From positions 1-6,895 of the forward strand of contig VMEE01000032.1 in NCBI GenBank assembly GCA_009910795.1: DNA of 6,895 bases, written 5' to 3'. The notes under the pieces are model-generated. The model was not told the origin of the DNA, did not search any database, and saw only the letters and a list, made by a program, of their open reading frames with translations. Source of the DNA: Dehalobacter sp. CP (GTDB lineage: Bacteria; Bacillota_B; Desulfitobacteriia; Desulfitobacteriales; Syntrophobotulaceae). Of this stretch, positions 1 to 6,542 are shown in pieces (within the stretch, counting starts at the first letter, position 1; every line of letters begins with the position of its first letter). Position numbers and translations under genes: made by a program.

Positions 1-1
1 A

Positions 2-343
2 TATTACAGAGAAGCTTTTGGATTGATACTCAAAAGGATAGAAAAGCATCGTTTGTTTTACGAATGCGTATTGAAATTGGAAGGACAGAATTCTTTTGCT
101 TCCATCATGGAAAACACATTGGTTGATTTGCTCCGCGAAATGTTAATGAAAGCACATGACCATCACAACCATCTGCCACTGCTCACCGCTGATAATCTAG
201 CACTATTCTATGGTGATATGCTAACAAATGTATTAAAGTTGTGGATAAAGCGAGGGGAAGAAACCTCGGTCGAACAGACGTTGGAAGCGTTTGAATATCT
301 GTGCAAGCATTCAATGCTGGAAATATTGGTTAAAGACGGATAG
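2..343 (+). CDS. TetR/AcrR-type regulator, C-terminal part (5' end outside window)
   Basis: The frame is already open at base 2 and reads without a stop to TAG at 341-343, so the N-terminal DNA-binding domain lies to the left of the window. A TTG at 23-25 is not a convincing start because coding continues upstream of it. The visible part matches the ligand-binding C-terminal domain of TetR regulators of the DhaS-like type. The stretch LFYECVLKLEGQNSF aligns without gaps to IFYQNALNTTGQNSF in the intact regulator at 933-1532, sharing the FY and GQNSF positions. The remainder (DNLALFYGDMLTNVLKLWI and a helical tail) fits the last helices of that domain. It probably acts as a cytoplasmic homodimeric repressor or activator. 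Its ligand and targets cannot be read from this fragment. Confidence 0.75.
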   Translation, partial: YYREAFGLILKRIEKHRLFYECVLKLEGQNSFASIMENTLVDLLREMLMKAHDHHNHLPLLTADNLALFYGDMLTNVLKLWIKRGEETSVEQTLEAFEYLCKHSMLEILVKDG

Positions 344-439
344 AGTTAGAACTTATTGCATAACATGTCTCGACATTACCGTAAGTAAATTTGACCTGAT
401 AACCAAGACGCACAATTCTTAAAACGAAAAATCATCATT

Positions 440-840
440 GTGAAAACTTTCTGGTTCCTCATTGGGACAAGTAGTTCCGTAGCATCAGCTCAATTATGGC
501 CGAAAACCTGGGATTTATTCTGCGGATATCCTCAAAAGGGACAGTTTCGGAAATCCACTTCCCCCTCTTTCTCTGCGATATTAACTTTCTGCTTTACGGT
601 ATCCATCGGCAGCCTATGGGAAATCTATGAATATACAATTGACGGTATTCTTACGCTGAATATGTATAAGTAACTACCTGGAAACCATACTCCGCTAGTT
701 AGACGTATGGCGCTAATGGATACAAAGCTGGATATTATCATTAATGTTTGCGGTACATGGCCACTGCGGTCACCGACTATATTTTGCTTAAGCGCAAGCG
801 GGCATCTGGTTGGGCACAAAATGGTATGGTCATGGAATAA
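440..840 (+). pseudogene. Decayed multi-spanning membrane protein gene
   Basis: The pieces lie in order but in different frames. One frame gives SPSFSAILTFCFTVSIG and LWEIYEYTIDGILTLNMYK, ended by TAA at 671-673. The same frame resumes directly after that stop with LPGNHTPLV and ALMDTKLDIIINVCG. Around 751-756 the sense moves to another frame, giving AVTDYILLKRKRASGWAQNG and ending at TAA 838-840. Upstream, short matches in two further frames (AENLGFIL near 499-522, ADILKRDSFGNPL near 522-560) suggest more frameshifts. The order of motifs (FCFxVxIGxLWEIYE, LNMxK, ALMDTxxDIIxNVxG, then a GYIxLKRKR tail) matches a family of small clostridial integral membrane proteins of unknown function that I recall but cannot name with certainty (perhaps DUF2238/YjdF-like). 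Fragments may begin as far left as about 395. No intact product is expected. It could be a relic of the same regulon as the genes to the right. Confidence 0.7.
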
Positions 841-888
841 TAGTTCAAATGTGGTGCCGATTACGATGCGTTGTGCTCTGGTTATGAA

Positions 889-926
889 TATACTTTGTTT
901 GGTATACACATACGCACATCAGGAGG
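889..926 (+). promoter_or_regulatory. -10-like box and strong ribosome binding site of the tetR gene at 933
   Basis: AGGAGG at 921-926 sits six bases before the ATG at 933 and decides that start. A TATACT at 889-894 is a plausible -10 box, which would place the transcript start near 901 with a leader of about 30 bases. No good -35 is seen at the right spacing, so the promoter part is weak while the ribosome binding site is secure. Confidence 0.45.
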
Positions 927-932
927 ATTGCG

Positions 933-1532
933 ATGCCTGATTCAAACATCACAAAGCTGGCACTGGCCAATTCACTAAAGCGTCTGATGGTGCAGAAATC
1001 ATTCGATGAAATCAGCGTCAGTAATATAGCCGATGGTTGTAGTCTAACCAGACAATCCTTCTATTATCATTTCAAAGACAAGTATGATTTGATGAATTGG
1101 ATTTACTATACGGAAACCACCCGCATTATGATTAGCAACGACGCGTCCGAGTTCTGGACGGACAACCTAAAAGATCTATGCTATTATATGCAGCAAAACA
1201 AAATATTCTATCAAAATGCACTTAATACCACAGGCCAGAATTCCTTCCCAGAATATCTGCGCGAATATATAATGGATATTTCCATTTCTGCCATTGAGCG
1301 TATACTAAATACAGAAGCAGAATGGAAAAACTGGGAATTCACTGTTTCGTTTTTCGCTACAGCTTTCGTTGCCTTTATCGTACGATGGTCGAACAACGGT
1401 ATGAATGAAGACCCCGCGGTATTTTTGAAGGATATGCGTTCCTTGTTTGACGGTAGTATACAGCGCGAAATAGCAAAGAAGCAAAAGAAAGTCTCTCCGT
1501 CACATCCGGAAACACCGCTGAAATCCCCTTGA
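933..1532 (+). CDS. TetR/AcrR family transcriptional regulator
   Basis: This is an intact 199-residue protein, the usual TetR length. Residues about 8-55 form the N-terminal three-helix DNA-binding domain: LKRLMVQKSFDEISVSNIA is the helix 1/2 region and SLTRQSFYYHFKDKYDL is the turn and recognition helix with the family's YYHF signature. Residues about 60-185 are the helical ligand-binding and dimerisation domain. It carries IFYQNALNTTGQNSF (91-105), typical of the DhaS-like C-terminal domain, and a WSNNGMNEDP segment before the last helix. The tail is lysine- and proline-rich. The start is fixed by AGGAGG six bases upstream. It ends one base before the stop codon of the convergent gene at 1534-2613. 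It is a good candidate for the protein that binds the palindrome at 2708-2732, but this is inference from proximity only, since two other TetR-type genes lie in the window. Confidence 0.9.
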   Translation: MPDSNITKLALANSLKRLMVQKSFDEISVSNIADGCSLTRQSFYYHFKDKYDLMNWIYYTETTRIMISNDASEFWTDNLKDLCYYMQQNKIFYQNALNTTGQNSFPEYLREYIMDISISAIERILNTEAEWKNWEFTVSFFATAFVAFIVRWSNNGMNEDPAVFLKDMRSLFDGSIQREIAKKQKKVSPSHPETPLKSP

Positions 1533-1533
1533 C

Positions 1534-2613
1534 TTACCCATAGTTAATGTCTGGATTCCAACTCTGTAGCACAATCCAGAGTCCGGAACTGGTACAAAGA
1601 TACATTTCATACAAAATTTCAAGAAGCGAGTGCGGAAGCGATTCTCTGCATCTTGTTTCGAAATATGCTCTTTTTACCAAATCAACGGTCATATAATCCA
1701 AACCATGCGTGATCTTATCACTGATGTACTGTATGTCCCTGAACCATTCCAGCGTAATCAACAGTTCGCCGTTTTCATCTCTTTCCCGATATATAAAGTC
1801 ATACACCGTATCCCTGCACTGTTTGGAAACGCCGTCCCGGGCGATATAAACTCCGAACAAGTTGCCAAAACCAATGGCCGTGCGAACGCAATCCGATGAA
1901 GTCACACGGTTCATGTTTTTTTCGCTGTAATACAAGTGATACCCATATAAGCAGCGGTTCCTCTTAAGCAACTGGAATGCATTTATATCGCTTGCACTGC
2001 TGAAATGGTGATCCACCGCTTGGACAGAAATGATTAGATTATGCGTTTGGCCGAAGATCGAAGCCGTTTGTTCCGAAATTAGCGCGGCAGGGGTCTTAAC
2101 GATGAATACGCATTCGTCAAAGCAGTTGGCCATTTCACATAGGGCAACTATATCCTCCTGTTGGTGTAGGCGGCAGATAAAGGTAAAAATACCCATTCCC
2201 CGACTTTCCGTAAACAAACGTTTCAACCAGTCATAAAACGCGGGGGAGGATTCCGTAAGATCAAACAGCAGAAGCCAAGGAAGCCGCTCCCCGCTTTCCT
2301 GCTGTTTTTTTATCAGCTTGCTAACTCCATAGATCCAGCTGTTATAACCAAGATTGACCCCCACTTTTTTAAACGTGTCGTAATCCACTTCGGAGATTAT
2401 TCTTTTAACTATAGGGATATATGTGTTCTTTGGATTGGCAATTGCTTTGCGGGCGCTCAAAAATAAACGTCTATGCGCGTCGTTTTTTGAAAAGAGAAGA
2501 CCCAAGTCGACCAAATTCCTTAAACTGCGTTTTATGTTTCCTTTCGCGTCATCCAACGCTTTGCCGACAGCGATATCAATGGCTTGCCTCACAAGCCGAT
2601 GTTGTAAATCCAC
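1534..2613 (-). CDS. Cysteine-less radical SAM-like protein (putative pseudoenzyme)
   Basis: This 359-residue protein starts at GTG (2611-2613), with AAGGAGA (2623-2629 read on the minus strand) nine bases upstream. Pairwise reading shows it is a distant relative of the radical SAM protein at 2813. Residues 54-120 align without gaps over 67 positions to residues 48-114 of that protein, with about 16 identities including IPW/LPW and DPT/DLT. Next, DIVALCE (154-160) pairs with DIISLCE, HLYYSEKN with SLYHTQSN, and LITLEWFRDIQY with MFTMDFWNDGEY. About 17 residues carrying the CX3CX2C cluster motif are absent (DLTESSPAFYDW runs straight on), the GGEP segment is replaced by CRLHQQE, and two C-terminal cysteines become Lys and Glu. 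It therefore should not bind the catalytic iron-sulfur cluster. It is shorter at the C-terminus than its relative. There is no signal peptide or membrane segment, so it is likely cytoplasmic. A regulatory or partner role is inference; a decayed enzyme is less likely, as the frame is intact. Confidence 0.7.
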   Translation of the reverse strand: MDLQHRLVRQAIDIAVGKALDDAKGNIKRSLRNLVDLGLLFSKNDAHRRLFLSARKAIANPKNTYIPIVKRIISEVDYDTFKKVGVNLGYNSWIYGVSKLIKKQQESGERLPWLLLFDLTESSPAFYDWLKRLFTESRGMGIFTFICRLHQQEDIVALCEMANCFDECVFIVKTPAALISEQTASIFGQTHNLIISVQAVDHHFSSASDINAFQLLKRNRCLYGYHLYYSEKNMNRVTSSDCVRTAIGFGNLFGVYIARDGVSKQCRDTVYDFIYRERDENGELLITLEWFRDIQYISDKITHGLDYMTVDLVKRAYFETRCRESLPHSLLEILYEMYLCTSSGLWIVLQSWNPDINYG

Positions 2614-2693
2614 AAAAACCTGTCTCCTTCCCTTGCATCATGATTTTCCACATCAATTGCCTTTATTTTATCCTGAAAAGAAGCGGCTTCCTA

Positions 2694-2722
2694 TTGACAA
2701 AAACATCAATGTGTAAAATATT
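2694..2722 (+). promoter_or_regulatory. Candidate promoter for the radical SAM-cdsA-DegV unit
   Basis: A consensus TTGACA (2694-2699) is followed after 17 bases by AATATT (2717-2722), an imperfect -10 that lies in the centre of the palindrome at 2708-2732. A start near 2729 would give a leader of about 85 bases before the ATG at 2813. The -35 is strong and the -10 is weak, which suits a promoter under repressor control. Confidence 0.45.
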
Positions 2723-2732
2723 TTTACACATT
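2708..2732. promoter_or_regulatory. Operator-like palindrome, 11-bp arms
   Basis: AATGTGTAAAA (2708-2718) and TTTTACACATT (2722-2732) are exact inverted repeats around a three-base centre. Two perfect 11-base arms this close are very unlikely by chance in a window of this size. The site lies midway between divergent genes and covers the -10 positions of both candidate promoters, as expected for a dimeric repressor site. TetR-type proteins commonly bind such sites and three are encoded in the window. It is not a terminator: the stem is AT-rich and lies upstream of both genes. Confidence 0.7.
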
Positions 2733-2746
2733 TTGTTTTTTGTCTA
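2718..2746 (-). promoter_or_regulatory. Candidate divergent promoter for the cysteine-less radical SAM relative
   Basis: On the minus strand TAGACA (2741-2746) is followed after 17 bases by AAATAT (2718-2723). This mirrors the plus-strand promoter through the palindrome. The leader to the GTG at 2613 would be about 100 bases. Neither box is close to consensus, so the symmetry is the main support. Confidence 0.3.
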
Positions 2747-2795
2747 ATTACTGCGAATACACGATATGCTAAACTCCATAATAGAAAAGTGACAT

Positions 2796-2803
2796 AAGGA
2801 GGG
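2796..2803 (+). promoter_or_regulatory. Ribosome binding site of the radical SAM gene
   Basis: AAGGAGGG (2796-2803) is a near-perfect Shine-Dalgarno sequence. The nearest ATG (2808) opens only a two-codon frame (Met-Thr-stop), whose TGA overlaps the ATG at 2813 that starts the real frame. The overlap may reduce or couple initiation. Confidence 0.6.
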
Positions 2804-2812
2804 TAAGATGAC

Positions 2813-4071
2813 ATGAATAAGACGGTCAGTAAGACAAGGCTGACACTGGCTTACTTCTATTTGGAATCTAACCCTCAAAAAAACATTCCGAAGCTATTGA
2901 ACTATATCGATTGCTTTGATCAAAAGGACAATATTGCAAGCCAAATCGAAACTATCCGCGAAGTTGTCGAGGGTAAGGACAACAACTGGTATCGATCAAT
3001 CCTCAGCATATGGTCGGATATCGACACCGATGTACAGAAAGCCTTTTTTCTGAGCTTCATTTTAAACGCCTATCTCTTGAGTGATCCCAAGCGGGATAAA
3101 GCCCGCGAGAAGTATGGCTGTAACATTCCCTGGGCGATCTTGCTGGATCCCACTTCAGCCTGCAGTCTAAAATGTACCGGCTGCTGGGCGGATGAATATG
3201 GAAATACGCTGTCCATGAGCTACGAAACGTTGGATAGCATTATTCAACAGGGTAAAGAACTGTGCATCTACTTCTTCATCTATTTAGGCGGAGAACCTCT
3301 GGTGCGCAAGAAGGATATCATCAGCCTGTGCGAAAAGCACAAAGATTGTGAATTCCTCGCATTTACCAATGATACCTTGATTGACGAGGAATTTGCCGAC
3401 GAAATGCTGCATGCTAAAAACTTCGTACCAGCTATCAGTATTGAGGGCTTTAAGAGGGCAACGGATTCGCGCCGCGGCCCAGGCACTCATCAAGCGGTTA
3501 TCCGTGCCATGGATATACTTAGGCAAAAAAAAATAATCTTCGACGCTTCTCTTTACCATACCCAATCTAACACAGAGGAAATCGGAAGTGAAGAGTTTAT
3601 CGACTTTATAATTGAAAACCGATGTTTACCATGGATTTCTGGAACGATGGTGAATACGCAGGCGGCTGCATTGCCGGGGGGCACAAGTACTTGCATATCA
3701 ACGTAAACAGGGATATTAAGCCCTGCGCATTTACACACTATTCAAACATAAACATCTCCGAGACAACGCTTCTTGAGGCACTGCAGTTTCCGTTATTTAT
3801 ACAATACCGTAAAAACCGACCGTTCAATAGAAAACACCTGCGGCCCTGCCCATTGCTGAACAACTCGGAAAAATTGGCCGAAAGGGTGGAGAAATCCGGC
3901 GTGTATTCTACAGACCTCATTCAGCCGGAAGACGTTCGAAAACTGAACGCCAAGTGCATGAATGCTGCCGAGAATTGGGCACGGACGGCGGATCATATCT
4001 GGAGTGAGCTGCATCCCTGGGTCGGCTGTGATACAGCAGACGATAGCGCAGAGATAGCCGCGGTTTGGTAA
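2813..4071 (+). pseudogene. Radical SAM/SPASM-type protein gene broken by internal deletion and frameshift
   Basis: The first frame (2813-3706) gives an N-terminal helical region (residues 1-105) and a radical SAM core. The core has NIPWAILLDPTSACSLKC, the cluster motif C117-x3-C121-x2-C124, the SAM-binding GGEP (159-162), and FLAFTNDTLID. After EFIDFIIE (ending at 3616) the sense jumps to another frame that reads KPMFTMDFWNDGEYAGG from 3616 to the TAA at 4069-4071. That half has the C-terminal cysteines GGCIAGG, KPCAF and RPCPL, as in a SPASM-like auxiliary-cluster domain. The cysteine-less relative at 1534-2613 has about 34 more residues at this point, so a strand-helix segment of the barrel has been deleted along with the frame. 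Read as it stands, the first frame ends with an unrelated tail. The second half has an ATG at 3622 but no ribosome binding site. The product is probably inactive. The reaction and substrate of the intact family are unknown to me. Confidence 0.8.
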
Positions 4072-4077
4072 AGATCA

Positions 4078-4959
4078 ATGACAAAAGCAACATCATCTGA
4101 TTTGTGCCATCTTGGTCTGGAGACTGTTGATAGCGATACAACCACTGGACGTCATACGCTTCTTAACCGGATACTTGTTGTGATTCCCGCGTTAGCGCTA
4201 CTGATATCCGTTATATGGATTCACGGACTATATATCAGAGTTGTTACGGTAGTGGTCGGCTTGCTGTGCATCAATGAAATGTTAAATGCGGTCTCTCGAA
4301 AAGCATGCCCCATCCGTTTTATAGGATATTTATTTGCAGGGCTGCTCTATCCCTCCTATGTGTGTCTGGGCGGCCTTACTGGTGCGGCAATATTGCTGAC
4401 GTTTTGTGTAATGGCAGTTTTTACATTGCTGCTGATCTCAGGGCGCAACTTGATGGATGGATTGCTTACAATACTTGCAATGGTATATCCTGGGCTGTTC
4501 TTTGGCTCAATATTCGGTATCGTGTGCCTGCCCAGTTTACAGGCTTCGCGGTTTTTGTTGATTGTTGTGTTTAGTAGTGCCATCCTGACTGATACGTTTG
4601 CATATTTCGGTGGCATATTATTTGGACGGCACAAATTAATAGAAGCAATCAGCCCGAAGAAAACAGTTGAAGGTGCGATCACAGGCACAGTCTTGGGTAC
4701 GATAGGGTTAACTGTCGTGGGAATACTGGCGCAAAACATGTTTGGTTTTCATTTATATATCTGGTGGTATCTGCCGTTTGGGCTACTGCTGTCTGTATTG
4801 GCACAGGTGGGTGACCTGGCGGCCTCATTAATCAAACGTTCTTTTGGCATCAAGGATTTCGGGCGTATTATGGGCCCTCACGGCGGCGTATTGGACCGGC
4901 TGGACAGCGTACTGTTCATAGTCCCCGCCGTTTATGCATTTTATATGATGATCCTGTAA
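4078..4959 (+). CDS. cdsA: Phosphatidate cytidylyltransferase (CDP-diacylglycerol synthase)
   Basis: This 293-residue integral membrane protein makes CDP-diacylglycerol from phosphatidate and CTP, the precursor of phosphatidylglycerol, cardiolipin and related lipids. The C-terminal CDS signature is complete: SLIKRSFGIKDFGRIMGPHG followed by GVLDRLD (residues 250-276), with the conserved Lys-Arg, Lys-Asp, His-Gly-Gly and Asp-x-x-Asp positions. A second typical segment is TDTFAYFGGILFGRHKL with SPKKTVEG (171-199). About eight hydrophobic segments span residues 31-290. An extra polar leader of about 30 residues precedes the first one. The ATG lies six bases after the radical SAM stop codon and has no clear Shine-Dalgarno sequence, which suggests translational coupling. 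The frameshift upstream may weaken that coupling. Because cdsA is usually a housekeeping gene beside uppS or dxr, this copy in a regulated cluster may be a second one. Confidence 0.93.
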   Translation: MTKATSSDLCHLGLETVDSDTTTGRHTLLNRILVVIPALALLISVIWIHGLYIRVVTVVVGLLCINEMLNAVSRKACPIRFIGYLFAGLLYPSYVCLGGLTGAAILLTFCVMAVFTLLLISGRNLMDGLLTILAMVYPGLFFGSIFGIVCLPSLQASRFLLIVVFSSAILTDTFAYFGGILFGRHKLIEAISPKKTVEGAITGTVLGTIGLTVVGILAQNMFGFHLYIWWYLPFGLLLSVLAQVGDLAASLIKRSFGIKDFGRIMGPHGGVLDRLDSVLFIVPAVYAFYMMIL

Positions 4960-5023
4960 GACTGACGATGAAATTCTTGTTATAAACTTCTGTGGTTTAC
5001 CCTAAATGGATGAAGGTGAGCGT

Positions 5024-5881
5024 ATGGTCAAGATAACCGCAGACAGCACTTGCGATCTTTCCGCGGATATGCTGGAGAACCTGAGGATTACCGTAATGCC
5101 CCTGATTGTTCTGATTGATGGCAAAACGTTTTATGATGGTGTAGATATTATGCCCGCAGATATATTTCGGTACGTGGATTTGGAGGGGAAAACCTGCAAG
5201 ACCGCCGCCGTAAACACGTATGAATATGAGAGCTTTTTCCGCAGGTTTTCATCAGAATACGAGGCAGTTATACATATTTGTTTAGGCTCCGGTTTTTCCT
5301 CCTGTTACCAGAACGCAACCATGGCTGCGGAGAAGTTTGATAATGTCTATGTCCTCGACTCGCAGAATCTGTCGTCTGGCAGCGGGCACGCAGTTTACGA
5401 AGCTGCCCTCATGGCTCTCAATGGCGCCGGTGCACATGAGATCTGCCGCAGTTTGGAAGATCTTATTTCCAGAGTGGATGCAAGCTTTGTTATCGAGCAG
5501 TTGGATTACCTGCACAAAGGCGGGCGCTGTTCCGGCATAGAATTACTGGGGACAAAAATGCTGCAGATTAAGCCGTGTATAGAAGTCGTCAACGGAGAAA
5601 TGATTGTCGGTAAAAAATACAGAGGCAGTTTTGATAGATGTCTTGATCAGTATGTTAAGGATAAGCTGTATAACAAGCAGAACATCGATTACAGCAGGGT
5701 GTTTATCACACATCCGATGTGTTCCGCAAAAACTATTGAAAAGGTAAAAGCGGCAGTTTGCCAATATGCCTGTTTTGATTCGGTTATTGAAACGCCTGCA
5801 GGGTGTACGGTATCCAGCCATTGCGGTCCTCACACTCTTGGGATACTGTTTAAACGAACTGACAAGAAAACCCATGTCTAG
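5024..5881 (+). CDS. DegV family protein (FakB-like fatty-acid-binding protein)
   Basis: This 285-residue protein has the normal length for the family. It starts MVKITADSTCDLS, the standard DegV opening with the conserved DST near residue 8. Other family marks are GSGFSSCYQNA (88-98, fatty-acid carboxylate loop), LDSQNLSSG (111-119), EQLDYLHKGGR (158-168), and the C-terminal HCGPHTLGILF (266-276). DegV/FakB proteins bind a fatty acid that FakA phosphorylates to acyl phosphate for phospholipid synthesis. The ATG at 5024 is preferred over an in-frame ATG at 5006 because AAGGTGAG lies just before it (5013-5020) and family members begin with MVKI. It follows cdsA by 64 bases on the same strand, with no terminator seen between, so the two are probably co-transcribed. 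A lipid supply role next to CdsA is consistent, but which fatty acid it binds cannot be read here. Confidence 0.9.
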   Translation: MVKITADSTCDLSADMLENLRITVMPLIVLIDGKTFYDGVDIMPADIFRYVDLEGKTCKTAAVNTYEYESFFRRFSSEYEAVIHICLGSGFSSCYQNATMAAEKFDNVYVLDSQNLSSGSGHAVYEAALMALNGAGAHEICRSLEDLISRVDASFVIEQLDYLHKGGRCSGIELLGTKMLQIKPCIEVVNGEMIVGKKYRGSFDRCLDQYVKDKLYNKQNIDYSRVFITHPMCSAKTIEKVKAAVCQYACFDSVIETPAGCTVSSHCGPHTLGILFKRTDKKTHV

Positions 5882-6542
5882 GCATGAACAAGCCTGCAAA
5901 ATACTCCGTCTGCTCATTCGGCCAACAGTGGATACACCCATAAAATGGTCCTCTTTGCTAAAATGTTGGTGTGGTGCTTTTCACCAGGATTTAAAATTGA
6001 CGTTTGTCCGGTTTTCTTCCTAGAGAGCTTGGAACCCTTATCCCCAAACAGCGATTATTATAATTCCATAGTGAGCAGATGGGGTAAAGCAAACATTGCT
6101 GAATACCTTACAATTAATCTGCTTAGTACATATAATCAAAAGAAGCTGTATACTACGTATTGTTTTGTCGCATTGCACACAATCATTTGAGTGGAAAATG
6201 TGTTTCCTGTCAAGCAGTATATGCGATTCGGATGTATTCATACAAAAATAGTTTCGAGCGATGACATCCATGCGATTACGGGGAGTATCAACAGGAATTA
6301 TCATTGTTTCTACTTGAGTTTTTATAATGGTGTTTGAATTTGTGGAGAGCCCATGCTTACTGGTATGAAAAATGACATTGCCATATTTTTGCTTTTTACG
6401 AAGATATTTCTTTGCAGATGTGGAAAAAGTGATCGATGCATATCACGTTTTAAAAGTTATTCCAATCGTAAATCCCGATATTATAATAAATCATGCTTTG
6501 CATATTGACTCATGAGCGAAAAAGCACATCCTTCAGGTTAGT
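5882..6542. other. Long stretch without a supportable gene; possible decayed coding region
   Basis: About 660 bases lie between the DegV stop and the convergent regulator. I see no convincing rho-independent terminator; the best hairpin (TGGTG/CACCA around 5975-5990) has no T-run. One plus frame is open from 5888 to 6508 apart from two TGA codons (6188-6190, 6335-6337), but its translation resembles no family I know and has no ribosome binding site at its left end. A 51-codon piece of it at 6353-6508 has ATG preceded by GGAG five bases away and a TATAAT at 6323-6328, with a hydrophobic start and a basic tail. I do not call it a gene. Confidence 0.4.

Noticed and set aside
365..376. Inverted repeat ATGTC-tc-GACAT in the gap after the first regulator
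   Set aside because: Arms of only five bases are expected several times by chance in a window of this size, and no promoter is clearly attached.
625..909. Minus-strand open frame of 94 codons
   Set aside because: It is a shadow over the decayed membrane protein gene; it has no ribosome binding site and no recognisable motif, whereas the plus strand carries clear family pieces.
1550..1580. Hairpin TCTGGATT/AATCCAGA as a bidirectional terminator between convergent genes
   Set aside because: The loop is 15 bases, there is no T-run on either side, and it lies inside the 3' coding end of the minus-strand gene.
2421..2747. Plus-strand open frames overlapping the start of the minus-strand gene
   Set aside because: They are antisense to a better supported coding region, have no ribosome binding site and give low-complexity cysteine- and arginine-rich translations.
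3622..4071. Independent small SPASM-domain protein
   Set aside because: There is no Shine-Dalgarno sequence before the ATG, and family sense continues upstream of it (Lys-Pro before the Met), so it is the tail of the broken gene.
5888..6508. TGA read as an amino acid, joining the open frame after the DegV gene
   Set aside because: The intact regulator at 933-1532 ends with TGA as a normal stop, tryptophan is encoded by TGG throughout, and the joined translation resembles no protein.
6372..6515. 47-codon open frame with a protein-like translation (ADVEKVIDAYHVLKVIP)
   Set aside because: It has no ribosome binding site and no known family, and it overlaps another equally weak frame; there is not enough to call a gene.
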